Below, in pieces: positions 1 to 8,615 of a stretch of 64,000 bases of DNA. Origin of the DNA: Algoriphagus sediminis (lineage in GTDB: Bacteria > Bacteroidota > Bacteroidia > Cytophagales > Cyclobacteriaceae); contig NZ_JAUEPH010000004.1 of the NCBI RefSeq assembly GCF_030403435.1, positions 310,001 to 374,000 on the forward strand, given 5' to 3'. A program made the translations under genes and the position numbers. The notes beneath the pieces are model-generated. The model saw nothing but the letters and a program-made list of their open reading frames with translations. It ran no database searches and was not told the origin of the DNA. Every line of letters begins with the position of its first letter. Position 1 is the first letter of the stretch.

Positions 1-333
1 GGCTACAGTCATTGGAATTTGAAGCGACGAAAAGTCATCAGTCTTAATATAAAGTTTCAACAACTTTTCAACTTGACTCATGGTCAATATTCCTTTCAGG
101 GAGATTGCCGGGCGAATAAATTTGAAATAATTGGTGTCAACTATTATCCTGAGGATTTCTTCGGGTTTATACCCAGAACAGTACATAGTGCCCGCGATTG
201 CACCTGCTGAAGATCCACTCAAGCGTGTGGGATAAATATCAGCCTCATTTAATGCTTTTAACACTCCAAGGTGGGAAATACCACGAACCCCACCTCCTGA
301 TAAAGCAAGTCCTATTTTAGGATTAGATTTCAT
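1..333 (-). CDS. Patatin-like phospholipase, partial (N-terminal 111 codons)
   Basis: Reading the minus strand from the ATG at 333 gives an uninterrupted frame running off the window edge, so only the N-terminal part of the protein is present. Two hallmarks of the patatin/RssA family are visible: a glycine-rich oxyanion-hole loop (SGGGVRG, residues 12-18) and the nucleophile elbow GSSAG (residues 40-44, catalytic Ser42). The catalytic Asp would lie beyond the window. There is no signal peptide, so a cytosolic or membrane-associated lipid acyl hydrolase is likely. The start codon overlaps the last 11 bases of the upstream MBL-fold gene, which suggests translational coupling. Substrate cannot be deduced. 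Confidence 0.88.
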   Translation of the reverse strand, partial: MKSNPKIGLALSGGGVRGISHLGVLKALNEADIYPTRLSGSSAGAIAGTMYCSGYKPEEILRIIVDTNYFKFIRPAISLKGILTMSQVEKLLKLYIKTDDFSSLQIPMTVA

Positions 334-1165
334 CCAGTCTGAAAGTTTGATCGAGACGTACTCCTTTTTCGGTCATTTTCACCGTGCAACATTCATTTAC
401 AGGGTCATGTTCCAAAAACAAAATATACTTTTCCCTGGCTGCCTCTTCCAGAAAAGCTGCTTTTTCCTGTAAAGTCAGTAAAGGACGCGTGTCATATCCC
501 ATCACGTAAGGAAGCGGAATATGGCCCACTGAAGGAAGTAAGTCTGCCATAAAAACCAAAGTGTGGCCATTATATTGAATTTTTGGAAGCATTTGTTTGT
601 CAGTATGACCATCTGCCGTAATCACCTCGAAGCCCAATTCTGCTGAAGCTTTTATTGGTTCCACATATTTAAGCTGACCACTGTCCTGCATTGGTAAAAT
701 ATTTTCCTTCAGAAAGCTCGCCTTCTCTCTTGGATTGGGTTCTGTTGCCCATTTCCAGTGATCTTTATTTGACCAGTAGTCAGCTTTGGGGAAAGTCATC
801 TGAAAACTGTTTTGGTCGATACCATATTTCACTCCTCCACCGCAATGATCAAAATGAAGATGAGTAAGGAAATTATCAGTGACATCGTCAAAGCTTACCC
901 CAAGTTTATTCAAATTTTTCTCAAGGCTATCATCACCATGCAAATAGTAATGAGAAAAGAATTTTGCATCCTGTTTATCTCCTATTCCATTATCTATCAG
1001 AATAACCCTGTTTCCTGTAGTTACCAAAAGAGATCGCATGGCCCAGGTGCAAAGATTTTTTTCGTCTGCAGGATTGGTTCTGCTCCAAAGAGACTTTGGC
1101 ACCACCCCAAACATGGCTCCTCCATCCAGTTTAAAAAAACCAGTATTGACAACGTGTAATTCCAT
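323..1165 (-). CDS. MBL-fold metallo-hydrolase
   Basis: A 281-residue protein of the metallo-beta-lactamase superfamily. The metal-binding signature HLHFDHCGGG (HxHxDH) is intact, and further conserved His/Asp residues occur downstream (ADGHTDKQ, FLEHDP). The overall look is that of the lactonase/quorum-quenching-like or general hydrolase branch; the substrate is unknown. There is no signal peptide. An in-frame GTG at 1186 exists, but the ATG at 1165 is preferred: the seven extra codons fall inside the accA terminator hairpin, and MELHVVNTG matches the usual beginning of the fold. The gene lies 3' of accA and overlaps the patatin gene by 11 bp. Confidence 0.85.
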   Translation of the reverse strand: MELHVVNTGFFKLDGGAMFGVVPKSLWSRTNPADEKNLCTWAMRSLLVTTGNRVILIDNGIGDKQDAKFFSHYYLHGDDSLEKNLNKLGVSFDDVTDNFLTHLHFDHCGGGVKYGIDQNSFQMTFPKADYWSNKDHWKWATEPNPREKASFLKENILPMQDSGQLKYVEPIKASAELGFEVITADGHTDKQMLPKIQYNGHTLVFMADLLPSVGHIPLPYVMGYDTRPLLTLQEKAAFLEEAAREKYILFLEHDPVNECCTVKMTEKGVRLDQTFRLDEI

Positions 1166-1171
1166 AGAAAT

Positions 1172-1199
1172 AAAAAACCCGAACACTTATGCATTCGGG
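1172..1199 (-). terminator. Intrinsic terminator after accA
   Basis: On the minus strand CCCGAA (1199-1194) pairs with TTCGGG (1183-1178) across a 10-nt loop and is followed by six U residues (1177-1172). It lies just past the accA stop codon and immediately before the MBL-fold start, so the MBL-patatin pair probably depends on readthrough or its own weak promoter. Confidence 0.7.
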
Positions 1200-1205
1200 A
1201 TTTGC

Positions 1206-2153
1206 TTATTCGACTACAACCCCCATCGAGCAAAACTTATCAATTCGCTGATCGATTCGCTTCTCAGGTTTAATCTTATCGAGTTCTTTTAGTGATTTAA
1301 GAATGAATTCCTTTAGAGTTTCCGACATGGATTTTAGGTCTTTATGGGCTCCGCCCAAAGGCTCAGGAATAATTCCATCGATCAGACCATTTCCTTCCAT
1401 ATCCATCGCAGTGAGTTTCAATGCTTCCGCCGCTTGTTCTTTGTAATCCCAGGATCTCCAAAGAATGGAGGAGCAGGATTCCGGAGAAATCACTGAATAC
1501 CAGGTGTTTTCAAGCATGAAAACCTTATCACCGATCGCAATACCCAAGGCACCACCTGAAGCTCCCTCACCAATAATGATACAAATTACAGGCACCTTCA
1601 GCATAAACATTTCCTTAAGGTTTCTGGCGATAGCTTCACCTTGTCCTCTTTCTTCTGCTTCCAGTCCAGGAAATGCCCCAGGAGTATCAATTAAAGTTAC
1701 GATAGGCTTGCCAAACTTTTCAGCCATTTTCATAAGTCTCAAAGCCTTTCGGTAGCCTTCAGGGTTGGCCATACCAAAGTTTCTATCCTGGCGCTGCTTG
1801 GTATTCCTACCTTTCTGCTGGCCAATAAACATTATACTCCTACCATCAATGTCTCCTAGACCACCGATCATCGCCCTGTCATCACGGACGTTTCTGTCGC
1901 CATGAAGCTCTATGAATTCATTGGTGAGTTCGAAAATATAATCAAGTGCATATGGTCTTTCCGCATGTCGGGAGAGCTGCACTCTTTGCCATCTGGTCAG
2001 ATTTTGAAAAGTTTCTTTCTTCAAGGCGAGGATTTTTTCTTCCAAAGACTCAATATCGGAACTTAAATCGATATTCCTTCCCTTTGCCAATTCCTTCATT
2101 TCCTTGAGTTTCTGCTCGAGATCAACTATGGGTTGTTCGAATTCTAATATCAT
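1206..2153 (-). CDS. accA: Acetyl-CoA carboxylase carboxyltransferase subunit alpha
   Basis: This is the alpha subunit of the carboxyltransferase half of acetyl-CoA carboxylase, which transfers CO2 from carboxybiotin on BCCP to acetyl-CoA to form malonyl-CoA, the first committed step of fatty-acid synthesis. The protein (315 residues from the ATG at 2153) shows the family N-terminal region ([12 protein letters not shown]), the [12 protein letters not shown] segment, and the crotonase-like core with [33 protein letters not shown] and [11 protein letters not shown]. The further upstream in-frame start at 2198 would add 15 residues absent from the family. The partner accD is not adjacent, which is common in bacteria. 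Confidence 0.97.
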   Translation of the reverse strand: MILEFEQPIVDLEQKLKEMKELAKGRNIDLSSDIESLEEKILALKKETFQNLTRWQRVQLSRHAERPYALDYIFELTNEFIELHGDRNVRDDRAMIGGLGDIDGRSIMFIGQQKGRNTKQRQDRNFGMANPEGYRKALRLMKMAEKFGKPIVTLIDTPGAFPGLEAEERGQGEAIARNLKEMFMLKVPVICIIIGEGASGGALGIAIGDKVFMLENTWYSVISPESCSSILWRSWDYKEQAAEALKLTAMDMEGNGLIDGIIPEPLGGAHKDLKSMSETLKEFILKSLKELDKIKPEKRIDQRIDKFCSMGVVVE

Positions 2154-2303
2154 TTTATGTGATTTTGGAAGAAACAAAGATAAACAATATCTCTCCAAGA
2201 CAAACTGATTAGCTCTCCTCAGCTCGGAGAATTAATTCTTAAAATTATCTGACTGAATGCTAATTAGATAGAGAGAAGAGTAAAAAAATTTTCTGGTAGG
2301 GTA

Positions 2304-2333
2304 TTGCAGAAAAAAAGCAAATACCTACCTTTG
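2304..2333 (+). promoter_or_regulatory. Bacteroidota-type promoter for tRNA-Asp
   Basis: A -33 element TTG (2304-2306) and a -7 element TACCTTTG (2326-2333) are separated by 19 bp. This is the consensus arrangement for the Bacteroidota primary sigma factor (TTTG-N19/20-TAnnTTTG). The predicted start lies about 40 nt upstream of the tRNA, leaving a 5' leader to be processed. Confidence 0.7.
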
Positions 2334-2381
2334 CATCACTTCAAACGAGAAGGATAGCCTGAAAGGCAAATAAATATAAAA

Positions 2382-2455
2382 GGAGCGGTAGTTCAGTTGG
2401 TTAGAATGCCTGCCTGTCACGCAGGAGGTCGCGGGTTCGAGTCCCGTCCGTTCCG
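2382..2455 (+). tRNA. tRNA-Asp (GTC)
   Basis: A 74-nt cloverleaf: acceptor stem GGAGCGG/CCGTTCC (2382-2388 with 2448-2454), discriminator G2455, anticodon stem CCTGC/GCAGG with loop CTGTCAC giving anticodon GTC (2416-2418), and T-arm GCGGG-TTCGAGT-CCCGT. The sequence matches the standard bacterial tRNA-Asp. CCA is not encoded, so it must be added post-transcriptionally. Confidence 0.98.
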
Positions 2456-2460
2456 CATCA

Positions 2461-2484
2461 AGCCCCAATATTTGGGGCTTTTTT
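2461..2484 (+). terminator. Intrinsic terminator after tRNA-Asp
   Basis: AGCCCCAA (2461-2468) pairs perfectly with TTGGGGCT (2472-2479) across a 3-nt TAT loop, followed by a run of T residues. It begins 6 nt after the tRNA 3' end. Confidence 0.85.
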
Positions 2485-2682
2485 GTTTTGTACTGATTGA
2501 GAATGCCAGTCCAGATTACTTGGGAAGGTCACATGTTTCTAAATAACTAATGGATCTCCTGATTTTTGATTTTTTGTTTCTGAAAATTTGAAGATGATCT
2601 AGTCTCGTACAAACCATTCAAAAAGAATTTATTGACAGATGCCATACAATTGGCTAACTCGCTATGGTAAAACCTTATTTGA

Positions 2683-4380
2683 ATGAAAAAACATATCACC
2701 TCCTTTATCATTCTGGCACTTTTTAGCTTTAACATCATGGCACAAGACCGAGTTACAGGTAAAAATTTCGCCACCAGATCAGAAATCTTAGCTCAGAACG
2801 GTATGGCTGCGACAAGTCAGCCTTTAGCCACTCAGGCAGCTTTGGATATTTTAAAAAAGGGCGGTACCGCAATGGATGCAGCAATTGCTGCCAATGCCAT
2901 GCTTGGATTAGTAGAACCTCATGCCTGTGGAATTGGCGGAGATGTTTTCGCCATTGTCTGGGACGCGGAAGATAAAAAGCTTTATGGCTTCAATGGAAGT
3001 GGTCGTGCGCCAGAATCTTTAACCATGGAGGTTTACAAAGAAAAAGGATTGAATTATGCTCCCTTTCTTGGTCCCCTACCTATAACCGTACCGGGAACGG
3101 TAGATGGATGGTTCCAGCTACATGAGAAATTTGGTAAGCTTTCTATGCAGGAAATCCTACAACCAGCTATCGATTATGGAAATAATGGTTTTCCGGTTTC
3201 TGAGATTATAGCATGGCAAATGAATGATGACTGGCCTAGAATGCAGGACATCCCTGGATTCCGAGAGACCTATATGCCTAATGGCAAATCAACTCCGGTC
3301 AAAGGAGAAGTATTCAAAAATCCAGATTTGGCCAAAACCTACGATATGATAGCCAAAGGTGGTCGGGATGCATTCTACAAAGGTGACATAGCTCGAACCA
3401 TAGACGAATTCATGAAAAAACACGATGGCTATTTGAGCTATGAAGACCTGGCAAAGCATGAAGGAGAATGGGTTGACCCTGTAAGTACAAATTACAGAGG
3501 ATATGATGTGTGGGAACTTCCCCCTAATGGACAGGGAATAGCCGCCTTGCAGATGCTCAATATTCTGGAAGCCTATGACCTTAAAGCTATGGGTTTTGGT
3601 TCTGCTGACTATTTACATGTCCTTACTGAAGCAAAAAAGCTAGCCTATGAGGACAGAGCCAAATTTTATGCTGATCCAAATTTTAATAAAATCCCTGTTG
3701 AATACCTGATTTCAAAGGAATATGCGGCAGAACGAAGAAAACTTATCAATATGAATGAAGCGGCAGACGAATACCCGGCTGGCGATATTGAAAAGGGAAA
3801 TACCACCTACTTGACGGTAGCCGATAAGGATGGAAATATGATTTCCTTTATTCAAAGTATTTATGATGAGTTTGGATCCGGTATGGTTCCAGATGGACTT
3901 GGCTTTGTGATGCAGAACCGTGGTCAAATGTTTAATGTACAGGATCCTGATCATTTCAATTCACTTGCCAAAGGTAAAAGACCTTTTCACACCATTATTC
4001 CAGCATTTGTCACAAAGGATGGAGAGCCGTTTATGAGCTTCGGCTTAATGGGCGGAGCGGTTCAGCCTCAAGGTCACACCCAGGTACTGGTAAATATTAT
4101 AGATTTTGGAATGAACCTTCAAGAGGCAGGTGACGCTCCACGAATGCGCCATGTGGGATCTTCACAACCCACAGGTTCCCAAATGAGAAATGGGGGGTCA
4201 CTTAATTTGGAAAGTGGTTTCTCTTATGAAGTAATCCGAGAGTTAGAAATCAGAGGGCATAGAGTTCAGTTTGGAGTGGGGCCCTATGGAGGTTATCAAG
4301 CTATAGGTTATGATCCAGTAAACAAAGTTTATTACGGAGCATCAGAATCAAGAAAAGATGGCCAGGCGGCAGGATACTAA
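2683..4380 (+). CDS. ggt: Gamma-glutamyltransferase / glutathione hydrolase, exported
   Basis: A 565-residue Ntn-hydrolase of the gamma-glutamyltransferase family, which cleaves gamma-glutamyl bonds (glutathione and related compounds), usually in the periplasm. Residues 1-20 form a signal peptide ending ...NIMA|QD. The proenzyme cleavage and nucleophile site is NTTYLT, with catalytic Thr374 at the start of the small subunit; classical enzymes have TTHxS/T, so a Tyr replaces the His here. Other landmarks are the N-terminal MAATSQPLAT and GGTAMDAAIAANAMLGLVEP, and the C-terminal GGAVQPQGHTQ. Length is typical. It is a single-gene unit bounded by a strong terminator; no matching peptidase gene is adjacent. 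Confidence 0.93.
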   Translation: MKKHITSFIILALFSFNIMAQDRVTGKNFATRSEILAQNGMAATSQPLATQAALDILKKGGTAMDAAIAANAMLGLVEPHACGIGGDVFAIVWDAEDKKLYGFNGSGRAPESLTMEVYKEKGLNYAPFLGPLPITVPGTVDGWFQLHEKFGKLSMQEILQPAIDYGNNGFPVSEIIAWQMNDDWPRMQDIPGFRETYMPNGKSTPVKGEVFKNPDLAKTYDMIAKGGRDAFYKGDIARTIDEFMKKHDGYLSYEDLAKHEGEWVDPVSTNYRGYDVWELPPNGQGIAALQMLNILEAYDLKAMGFGSADYLHVLTEAKKLAYEDRAKFYADPNFNKIPVEYLISKEYAAERRKLINMNEAADEYPAGDIEKGNTTYLTVADKDGNMISFIQSIYDEFGSGMVPDGLGFVMQNRGQMFNVQDPDHFNSLAKGKRPFHTIIPAFVTKDGEPFMSFGLMGGAVQPQGHTQVLVNIIDFGMNLQEAGDAPRMRHVGSSQPTGSQMRNGGSLNLESGFSYEVIRELEIRGHRVQFGVGPYGGYQAIGYDPVNKVYYGASESRKDGQAAGY

Positions 4381-4383
4381 AAG

Positions 4384-4413
4384 AAAAGACCATCAAATTG
4401 ATGGTCTTTTTTT
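4384..4413. terminator. Bidirectional terminator between ggt and galE
   Basis: A near-perfect inverted repeat, AAAAGACCATC with GATGGTCTTTT, flanked by A residues on one side and T residues on the other. It can end both ggt (plus) and galE (minus, whose stop codon begins at 4414 and so overlaps the T tract). Confidence 0.8.
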
Positions 4414-5419
4414 ATAAACTCTTTTGCCAATTCCAGCTATCCCTCATTGAATCATCCAGGGACTTCTTGGGATACCAACCAAGCAAATCATTAATCTTGG
4501 TGGTGTCAGCCCATACTTTTATCACATCTCCTGGTCTTCTTGGCCCTATTTCATAATTGAGCTTCTTACCACTTACCTTTTCAAAGCTTTGGATCACCTC
4601 CAAAACTGTGTTTCCTCGTCCCGTTCCCACATTAAATACGTCATAAAAATCCTGAGTCTGTCCTTCTAAGTATTGAATGGCTCTAAGGTGGGCATCTGCC
4701 AAATCTACCACATGGATATAATCGCGGATACAGGTTCCATCCGGTGTTTCATAATCCCCCCCAAAAACGGTGAGTTTTTCACGGATTCCGGCGGCAGTCT
4801 GAGTCACGAAAGGAACTAGATTGTTCGGTTTTCCTTTGGGAAGCTCACCAATTTTTGAAGATTCATGAGCTCCTACCGGGTTAAAATATCGAAGAGAGAT
4901 GACTCTCAGACCCACTTTACTTTTGACAACGTCTACGAGAATATCTTCACAAATTTTCTTGGTGTTTCCATAGGGACTTTCGGCATCTTTTCTAGGAGTA
5001 TCCTCAGTTACTGGTAGTGTATCTGGTTGGCCATAGACCGTACATGATGAAGAGAAAACAATATCCCGGATGTTATTTTCCTGCATAAAATCCAGTAAGG
5101 AAATCAGCCCACCAACATTATTTCGGTAATACTTTAAAGGCTCTTCGGTACTCTCTCCCACCGCTTTGAATGCAGCAAAATGAATAACTCCGCTAATTTG
5201 GTGATCCTCTGAAACTTGGTTCAAAAGAGCTTTGTCACCACAATTCCCCTTATAAAAAGGCAATTCCTGACCGGTTATTTCCTTCAGCCGATCTAGAACA
5301 CCGATATCTGAATTTGATAGATCGTCAATAATTATAGGTAAAAAACCCGCTTTTACGAGTTCAACTGCGGTATGAGAACCTATGTAGCCAGCTCCACCCG
5401 TTATTAGTATTTTTTTCAT
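4412..5419 (-). CDS. galE: UDP-glucose 4-epimerase
   Basis: An extended short-chain dehydrogenase that interconverts UDP-glucose and UDP-galactose with bound NAD. The Rossmann motif GGAGYIGSH is at residues 7-15. The catalytic Ser/Tyr-x3-Lys set is visible in FSSSCTVYG and SPYGNTKK, and the RYFNPVGAH and NVGTGRGNTVLE segments are typical of GalE. Length from the ATG at 5419 is 335 residues, normal for the family; an upstream in-frame start at 5446 would add nine unlikely residues. The gene probably supplies precursors for surface glycans, consistent with the polysaccharide locus later in the window. Confidence 0.95.
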   Translation of the reverse strand: MKKILITGGAGYIGSHTAVELVKAGFLPIIIDDLSNSDIGVLDRLKEITGQELPFYKGNCGDKALLNQVSEDHQISGVIHFAAFKAVGESTEEPLKYYRNNVGGLISLLDFMQENNIRDIVFSSSCTVYGQPDTLPVTEDTPRKDAESPYGNTKKICEDILVDVVKSKVGLRVISLRYFNPVGAHESSKIGELPKGKPNNLVPFVTQTAAGIREKLTVFGGDYETPDGTCIRDYIHVVDLADAHLRAIQYLEGQTQDFYDVFNVGTGRGNTVLEVIQSFEKVSGKKLNYEIGPRRPGDVIKVWADTTKINDLLGWYPKKSLDDSMRDSWNWQKSL

Positions 5420-5477
5420 TCTAAAAATTTTGACAAAACTATTCAATCAAAATAATTCCTAAAGGATTATTGAAGAA

Positions 5478-8400
5478 TTATCTTACTAAAGTAAAGTTAC
5501 CTCTCTCCAGTTCATTGTAAGTTTGTCCGCCTTCTTGATATTCATATTCTAATTTGAAAGAATAGACTCCAGATGGCGCCTCTTCACCCGAAATGTTTCC
5601 ATCCCATCCCTCGTTGCCAGTGTACACGAGTTGACCCCATCTATTCCAGATCATCAGAGAATAATCTGCTCCACAAAGAATTATTGGAGCATAGAGGCCG
5701 TCTTTAGGAATAAAGCCAGTTGGCATTCGCACTTGGGGAGTTCCGCGTGAGACTTCGCCGATCCCTTCGATTATACATCCGTTAGCATCAGTAATTGTTA
5801 CGGCCAGTGGACCTGAAGGTAAACCGGATGCTGTTGAACCCGTTTGTCCGTCTTCCCAGAGATAGGTATATGGAGGCACCCCACCTATTACTTCTACTGT
5901 CAGTTCTCCATCTCCTGCACCTGGACAACTTGGGCTGCCCTCTATAAAATTTAAATCAATTACCTGTCCTTCAGGTATGTTTCCAGTTATAGAAACCCCA
6001 CATCCTTCTTCATCCTGAATAAACACTGAGAAAGGTCCAGCCGAAAATCCAGACATGGTCAAAAACTGACCATCCCAATCAGAATCAAAGTCAAAGGATT
6101 GTAATTCACCGGTTCCACCCGATAATTCAACTATGATTTGACCATTATTTCCACCCATGCAAGTAGGTGCCAGGATCTCTGGGCCACTAAGGATTCTAAT
6201 CGGAGCCGGATCAACTAAAGTAAACTCATAGCTTTCCACGAAGCAGCCACTTGCATCTTTAACCTCAACTGAATAAAATCCTGCGGAAAGGCCTGCGGCC
6301 AAACCAGATTCTAATGAAGGGTCGTGAGACCAACTATATTCAAACTCTCCTGATCCACCAGATGGGATGATTTCAATTATTCCATCTGAATCCCCAGAAC
6401 ATGCAGGATCAAAGAAGTTTTCCTCTATCGTAACGGGACCGAAAATCTCTACCGTTAAAACCGCAGATTGCCCCGAACAACTTGCATCGAACTCACTTGT
6501 TTCCGTGAAGAACAATTGCTTCAATGGACTATTCTCATCCCAATCCACAGTAACCTGCTCTGTATCTTGCCCAGATACAATGACTCCCCCGGTAATTTGC
6601 CAGGAATACTCACGTCCTTCCAGCGGAAAGGGAACAGAATAGGTCAGCCCATTAAAAACCCCATCACAAATCCCAGATGATCCATCAGGAGCTTCTGGTT
6701 CTATATCTTCCGTAACTTCAACCTCAAGAACCAACAAGTCTCCATAACACCCTTCATCGGTTAGTGGAATAGCTTCTATAAGTCCCACACCAGAATTTAC
6801 CCAATCAACGGTAATGGTACTATCAGTTTCAGCAATCACATCTCCACCTTGAACATCCCATATAGCTCGCTCAAAATTGACCTTTTCGCTTATTTCATAA
6901 GTGATCTCACCATTATCGGGACACACAGATGAAGGTCCTGAAATAACTCCAGACACTTCCTTCACTTCAACTTCGAAGGTGAACTCGTCTTCCTTATCAC
7001 ATCTATCTTCTCCAGTAGATGCAAAAACTTTGACCTCAAAAGTACCAGTTTGTGTGAATGTATGTGCCACATTTTGGCCATCTTTTAGCTCAGAGCCGTC
7101 TCCAAAATCCCACGTAAATGAATTGAATTCTGGATTATCAGGCAAAATGGTCCACAACCCTTCCTGATTAAAGCAGGCTACCCGGTCCCCCTCCACCTCA
7201 AATTCGTATTCTGACTCTGTTTCAAACTGAATGCTTTCTAAGCTTGATCCAATGGAAAAACCATACGATTCAATAGAACCAGATCCATAAACATAACCTA
7301 TCAAACCTTCCGGATTTGAAATACTATTCACCCCATAAGGAACTTCAATCTTGGCATACGAAAAACCACTATTTAAGGCAGGCTGAAATTGGCCTCCAAT
7401 ATTCTGACCATTTAAAACCGTCTGATTAGCGGCCTCACTATCCACCAAAACAGTTAAAAAATGAACTATATCCTGATTGAATGCCCCAATAAGTTTCCCA
7501 GTAGAAAAGGTAATATTTTCGATCTGCTGGTTATTTGGCGTTAAAAGAAACAAGGTGGGATCTCCTAATGGAGCAACACCAAACTCATTACAAGCGGCAC
7601 TCTTAGCAATGACGGCAACAGATGTTGGTTTGGAAGTCTCAATAAGAGCTAATTCATCTTTGGCAAATTCGAATCTCGTCCACTCCCCTGCATCTAGGGT
7701 GGCTTCCAGGCTTCCATTAATCCTTACTTGAGTACCATCTTGAGAAGCCAGGACTTTTACAATTTCCCCTGAAGTTCGCCCAGCCAATGGAACATGGATA
7801 TACTCTTTCCCCCAAGTATCCAGAGGATAAGCTTGCTGAAAAATGTGATCACCACTTGTACCGCAATCGCCAGCACTACTGGTTTTATTCCCGCCGAAAA
7901 CGGCTAAAAGCTTACAACTACCCTCATCCTGATTTAAAACTCTGACTCTGGATCCTGATAAATCAGCCTGAGCTTTGATTTGATAGCTTTCTCCGGCATT
8001 CAGGGTTATTCTGATTGGTGCTCCTGCCGGAATGGTGTTTACTGTGGTGGCAGCAGGAATAATCTCCACCTCTGTATTGTTCTCAACGGCCATCACCAAA
8101 AAAGTACTTTCAAAATTCTGATTGCTACCTGGGTCAATACCGGGTGGAAAATTTTCATAATGAGCCATTACCATATATTCAGAACTCAGAGAGTTCAAGG
8201 GTAGAATCACCGTACCATCTGAACTATACTCCCTCCCATTTAAGGCGTGAACCGTAAGATCACCTGAACTGGTAATGGTTAAAGGCTTAAAGTCTACAGC
8301 ACCGCTTCCTCTATGGATCAATCCTTCTCCATCTCCATCAAACTCTTGAATCAACTGTTCTCCAGCCTCCAGATCAAAAGTTATTGTTTGTCTTGGTGTC

Positions 8401-8591
8401 TGGATGGTTCCTGCTGCTTTCTCCACAGCCGTCATGAATATCACAACACGATCAGGCTGAGAATCTCGTCGATTATTATCCATAAAACCGATGTAAAATT
8501 CCCTCCCAATGGTCGAAACCTGTGCGGAAATTATCTGTGGCAGGATAATTAGCCCAAAAAGAAAAACATATTTTATCAGGCGCTTTTTCAC
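5478..8591 (-). CDS. T9SS-secreted multidomain surface protein (PKD/SprB repeats), paralog A
   Basis: A 1,037-residue exported protein. A signal peptide (about 1-23, ending IISA|Q) precedes a roughly 450-residue N-terminal region resembling the IgGFc-binding-protein N-terminal domain (family assignment by eye, moderate confidence). Then come a PKD-like domain (about 485-545, WDFGDGS), a Cys-containing beta region, three SprB-type repeats (about 720-945, each with GDGxI...GGxxPYxYxW...GxYxVxVxDxxGC) and a short type B gliding-motility C-terminal domain (about 955-1037, IWNRWGQLVYTG, GWDG, PSGVYSFKL). That domain targets proteins for T9SS export and surface attachment. It lies 24 bp after its paralog at 8616-11735 and has the same architecture, so the pair arose by tandem duplication. 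Ligand or adhesive function is unknown. Confidence 0.88.
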   Translation of the reverse strand: MKKRLIKYVFLFGLIILPQIISAQVSTIGREFYIGFMDNNRRDSQPDRVVIFMTAVEKAAGTIQTPRQTITFDLEAGEQLIQEFDGDGEGLIHRGSGAVDFKPLTITSSGDLTVHALNGREYSSDGTVILPLNSLSSEYMVMAHYENFPPGIDPGSNQNFESTFLVMAVENNTEVEIIPAATTVNTIPAGAPIRITLNAGESYQIKAQADLSGSRVRVLNQDEGSCKLLAVFGGNKTSSAGDCGTSGDHIFQQAYPLDTWGKEYIHVPLAGRTSGEIVKVLASQDGTQVRINGSLEATLDAGEWTRFEFAKDELALIETSKPTSVAVIAKSAACNEFGVAPLGDPTLFLLTPNNQQIENITFSTGKLIGAFNQDIVHFLTVLVDSEAANQTVLNGQNIGGQFQPALNSGFSYAKIEVPYGVNSISNPEGLIGYVYGSGSIESYGFSIGSSLESIQFETESEYEFEVEGDRVACFNQEGLWTILPDNPEFNSFTWDFGDGSELKDGQNVAHTFTQTGTFEVKVFASTGEDRCDKEDEFTFEVEVKEVSGVISGPSSVCPDNGEITYEISEKVNFERAIWDVQGGDVIAETDSTITVDWVNSGVGLIEAIPLTDEGCYGDLLVLEVEVTEDIEPEAPDGSSGICDGVFNGLTYSVPFPLEGREYSWQITGGVIVSGQDTEQVTVDWDENSPLKQLFFTETSEFDASCSGQSAVLTVEIFGPVTIEENFFDPACSGDSDGIIEIIPSGGSGEFEYSWSHDPSLESGLAAGLSAGFYSVEVKDASGCFVESYEFTLVDPAPIRILSGPEILAPTCMGGNNGQIIVELSGGTGELQSFDFDSDWDGQFLTMSGFSAGPFSVFIQDEEGCGVSITGNIPEGQVIDLNFIEGSPSCPGAGDGELTVEVIGGVPPYTYLWEDGQTGSTASGLPSGPLAVTITDANGCIIEGIGEVSRGTPQVRMPTGFIPKDGLYAPIILCGADYSLMIWNRWGQLVYTGNEGWDGNISGEEAPSGVYSFKLEYEYQEGGQTYNELERGNFTLVR

Positions 8592-8615
8592 ATCAAATTC
8601 TAAACACTAACTGTT

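Noticed and set aside
19..210. A plus-strand open frame of 63 codons at the window start
   Set aside because: It is antisense to the clear patatin-like gene, whose GGGVRG and GSSAG motifs are in the minus frame.
812..1159. A 115-codon plus-strand frame
   Set aside because: It is antisense to the MBL-fold gene, whose HxHxDH motif is read from the other strand.
2547..2682. Possible small gene upstream of ggt
   Set aside because: The only frame is on the minus strand, overlaps the ggt start, and has no supporting motif; the interval is treated as leader and promoter region.
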